Positions 5,780-5,846 of a stretch of 5,846 nt of DNA are shown here, piece by piece. The first letter of the stretch is position 1; every line of letters begins with the position of its first letter. The translations under genes and the position numbers were made by a program. Location: assembly GCA_945788655.1 (NCBI GenBank), contig CALZMV010000085.1, positions 1-5,846 of the forward strand, written 5' to 3'. The stretch comes from an uncultured Clostridia bacterium. Lineage in GTDB: Bacteria > Bacillota > Clostridia > Peptostreptococcales > Anaerovoracaceae. The notes beneath the pieces are model-generated. The model did no database searches, was not told the origin of the DNA, and was given only the letters and a program-made list of their open reading frames with translations.

Positions 5780-5846
5780 TTATTTTATGCCGGTATGACC
5801 AAAGCCTCCAGCACCTCTGTCTGTCTCATCTATCTTGTCTGTCAAA
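5780..5846 (-). CDS. dut: dUTP diphosphatase, C-terminal 21 codons only (partial)
   Basis: Trimeric dUTPase hydrolyses dUTP to dUMP and PPi, keeping uracil out of DNA and feeding dTMP synthesis. Only the end is in the window: 21 codons and a TAA at 5782-5780, reading LTDKIDETDRGAGGFGHTG and then IK. RGAGGFGHTG is motif V (commonly RGxGGFGSTG), the flexible C-terminal arm that closes over the active site of a neighbouring subunit. Here His replaces the usual Ser. The frame is open to the right window edge, so the gene starts beyond it, and a full protein of about 145 aa would be expected. The next gene, dgt, starts 16 bp later with its Shine-Dalgarno next to this stop, so the two dNTP-hydrolysing enzymes are very likely cotranscribed. 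Confidence 0.88.
   Translation of the reverse strand, partial: LTDKIDETDRGAGGFGHTGIK

Noticed and set aside
1..5846. Mobile element, CRISPR, phage or defence system
   Set aside because: No transposase, integrase, terminal inverted repeats, regular spacer-repeat array or toxin-antitoxin pair seen; the genes are core housekeeping functions in conserved order.

Overview
The window is an AT-rich bacterial chromosome segment. Gene content, gene order and protein style point to a Gram-positive of the class Clostridia, plausibly near Lachnospiraceae; that placement is inference, since no database search was possible. Every feature I can support lies on the minus strand, so the biology reads from the right end of the window to the left. 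I found no convincing gene on the plus strand.

In transcription order: (1) 5846-5780, the last 21 codons of a dUTPase (dut), recognised by its C-terminal glycine-rich motif V; (2) 5763-4753, an HD-domain dNTP triphosphohydrolase of the Dgt family; (3) an 87-bp AT-rich gap with a perfect 13-bp palindrome and a 9-bp A/T hairpin just before the next ribosome binding site; (4) 4665-2908, DNA primase (dnaG), whose start I place at an internal ATG with a good Shine-Dalgarno rather than at the upstream TTG; (5) 2908-1736, the primary sigma factor (rpoD/sigA), sharing one base with the dnaG stop; (6) 1734-1021, tRNA m1A22 methyltransferase TrmK; (7) 1034-255, a Nif3/YqfO-family metal-binding protein starting at GTG inside the end of trmK; (8) 241-140, a 33-codon TTG-started ORF encoding a one-helix membrane peptide; (9) about 132-1, the 5' part of the RNase P RNA gene (rnpB), cut by the window edge.

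This is a Clostridia-style version of the macromolecular synthesis locus (dnaG-rpoD). Nucleotide-pool enzymes (dut, dgt) stand upstream where the enterobacterial locus has rpsU, and tRNA-maturation functions (trmK, rnpB) stand downstream. Junctions are tight: 16 bp, 87 bp, 1-bp overlap, 1 bp, 14-bp overlap, 13 bp and about 7 bp. I saw no GC-rich hairpin with a U-tract, so long read-through transcripts are likely. The dgt-dnaG gap is the only obvious place for a separate promoter or RNA-level control.

Most of the window is ordinary core genome. The points that deserve a second look are the tiny membrane-peptide ORF squeezed between nif3 and rnpB, the unusual RNase P RNA sequence after helix P9, an extra glycine in the DnaG zinc knuckle, and the palindrome and hairpin upstream of dnaG.
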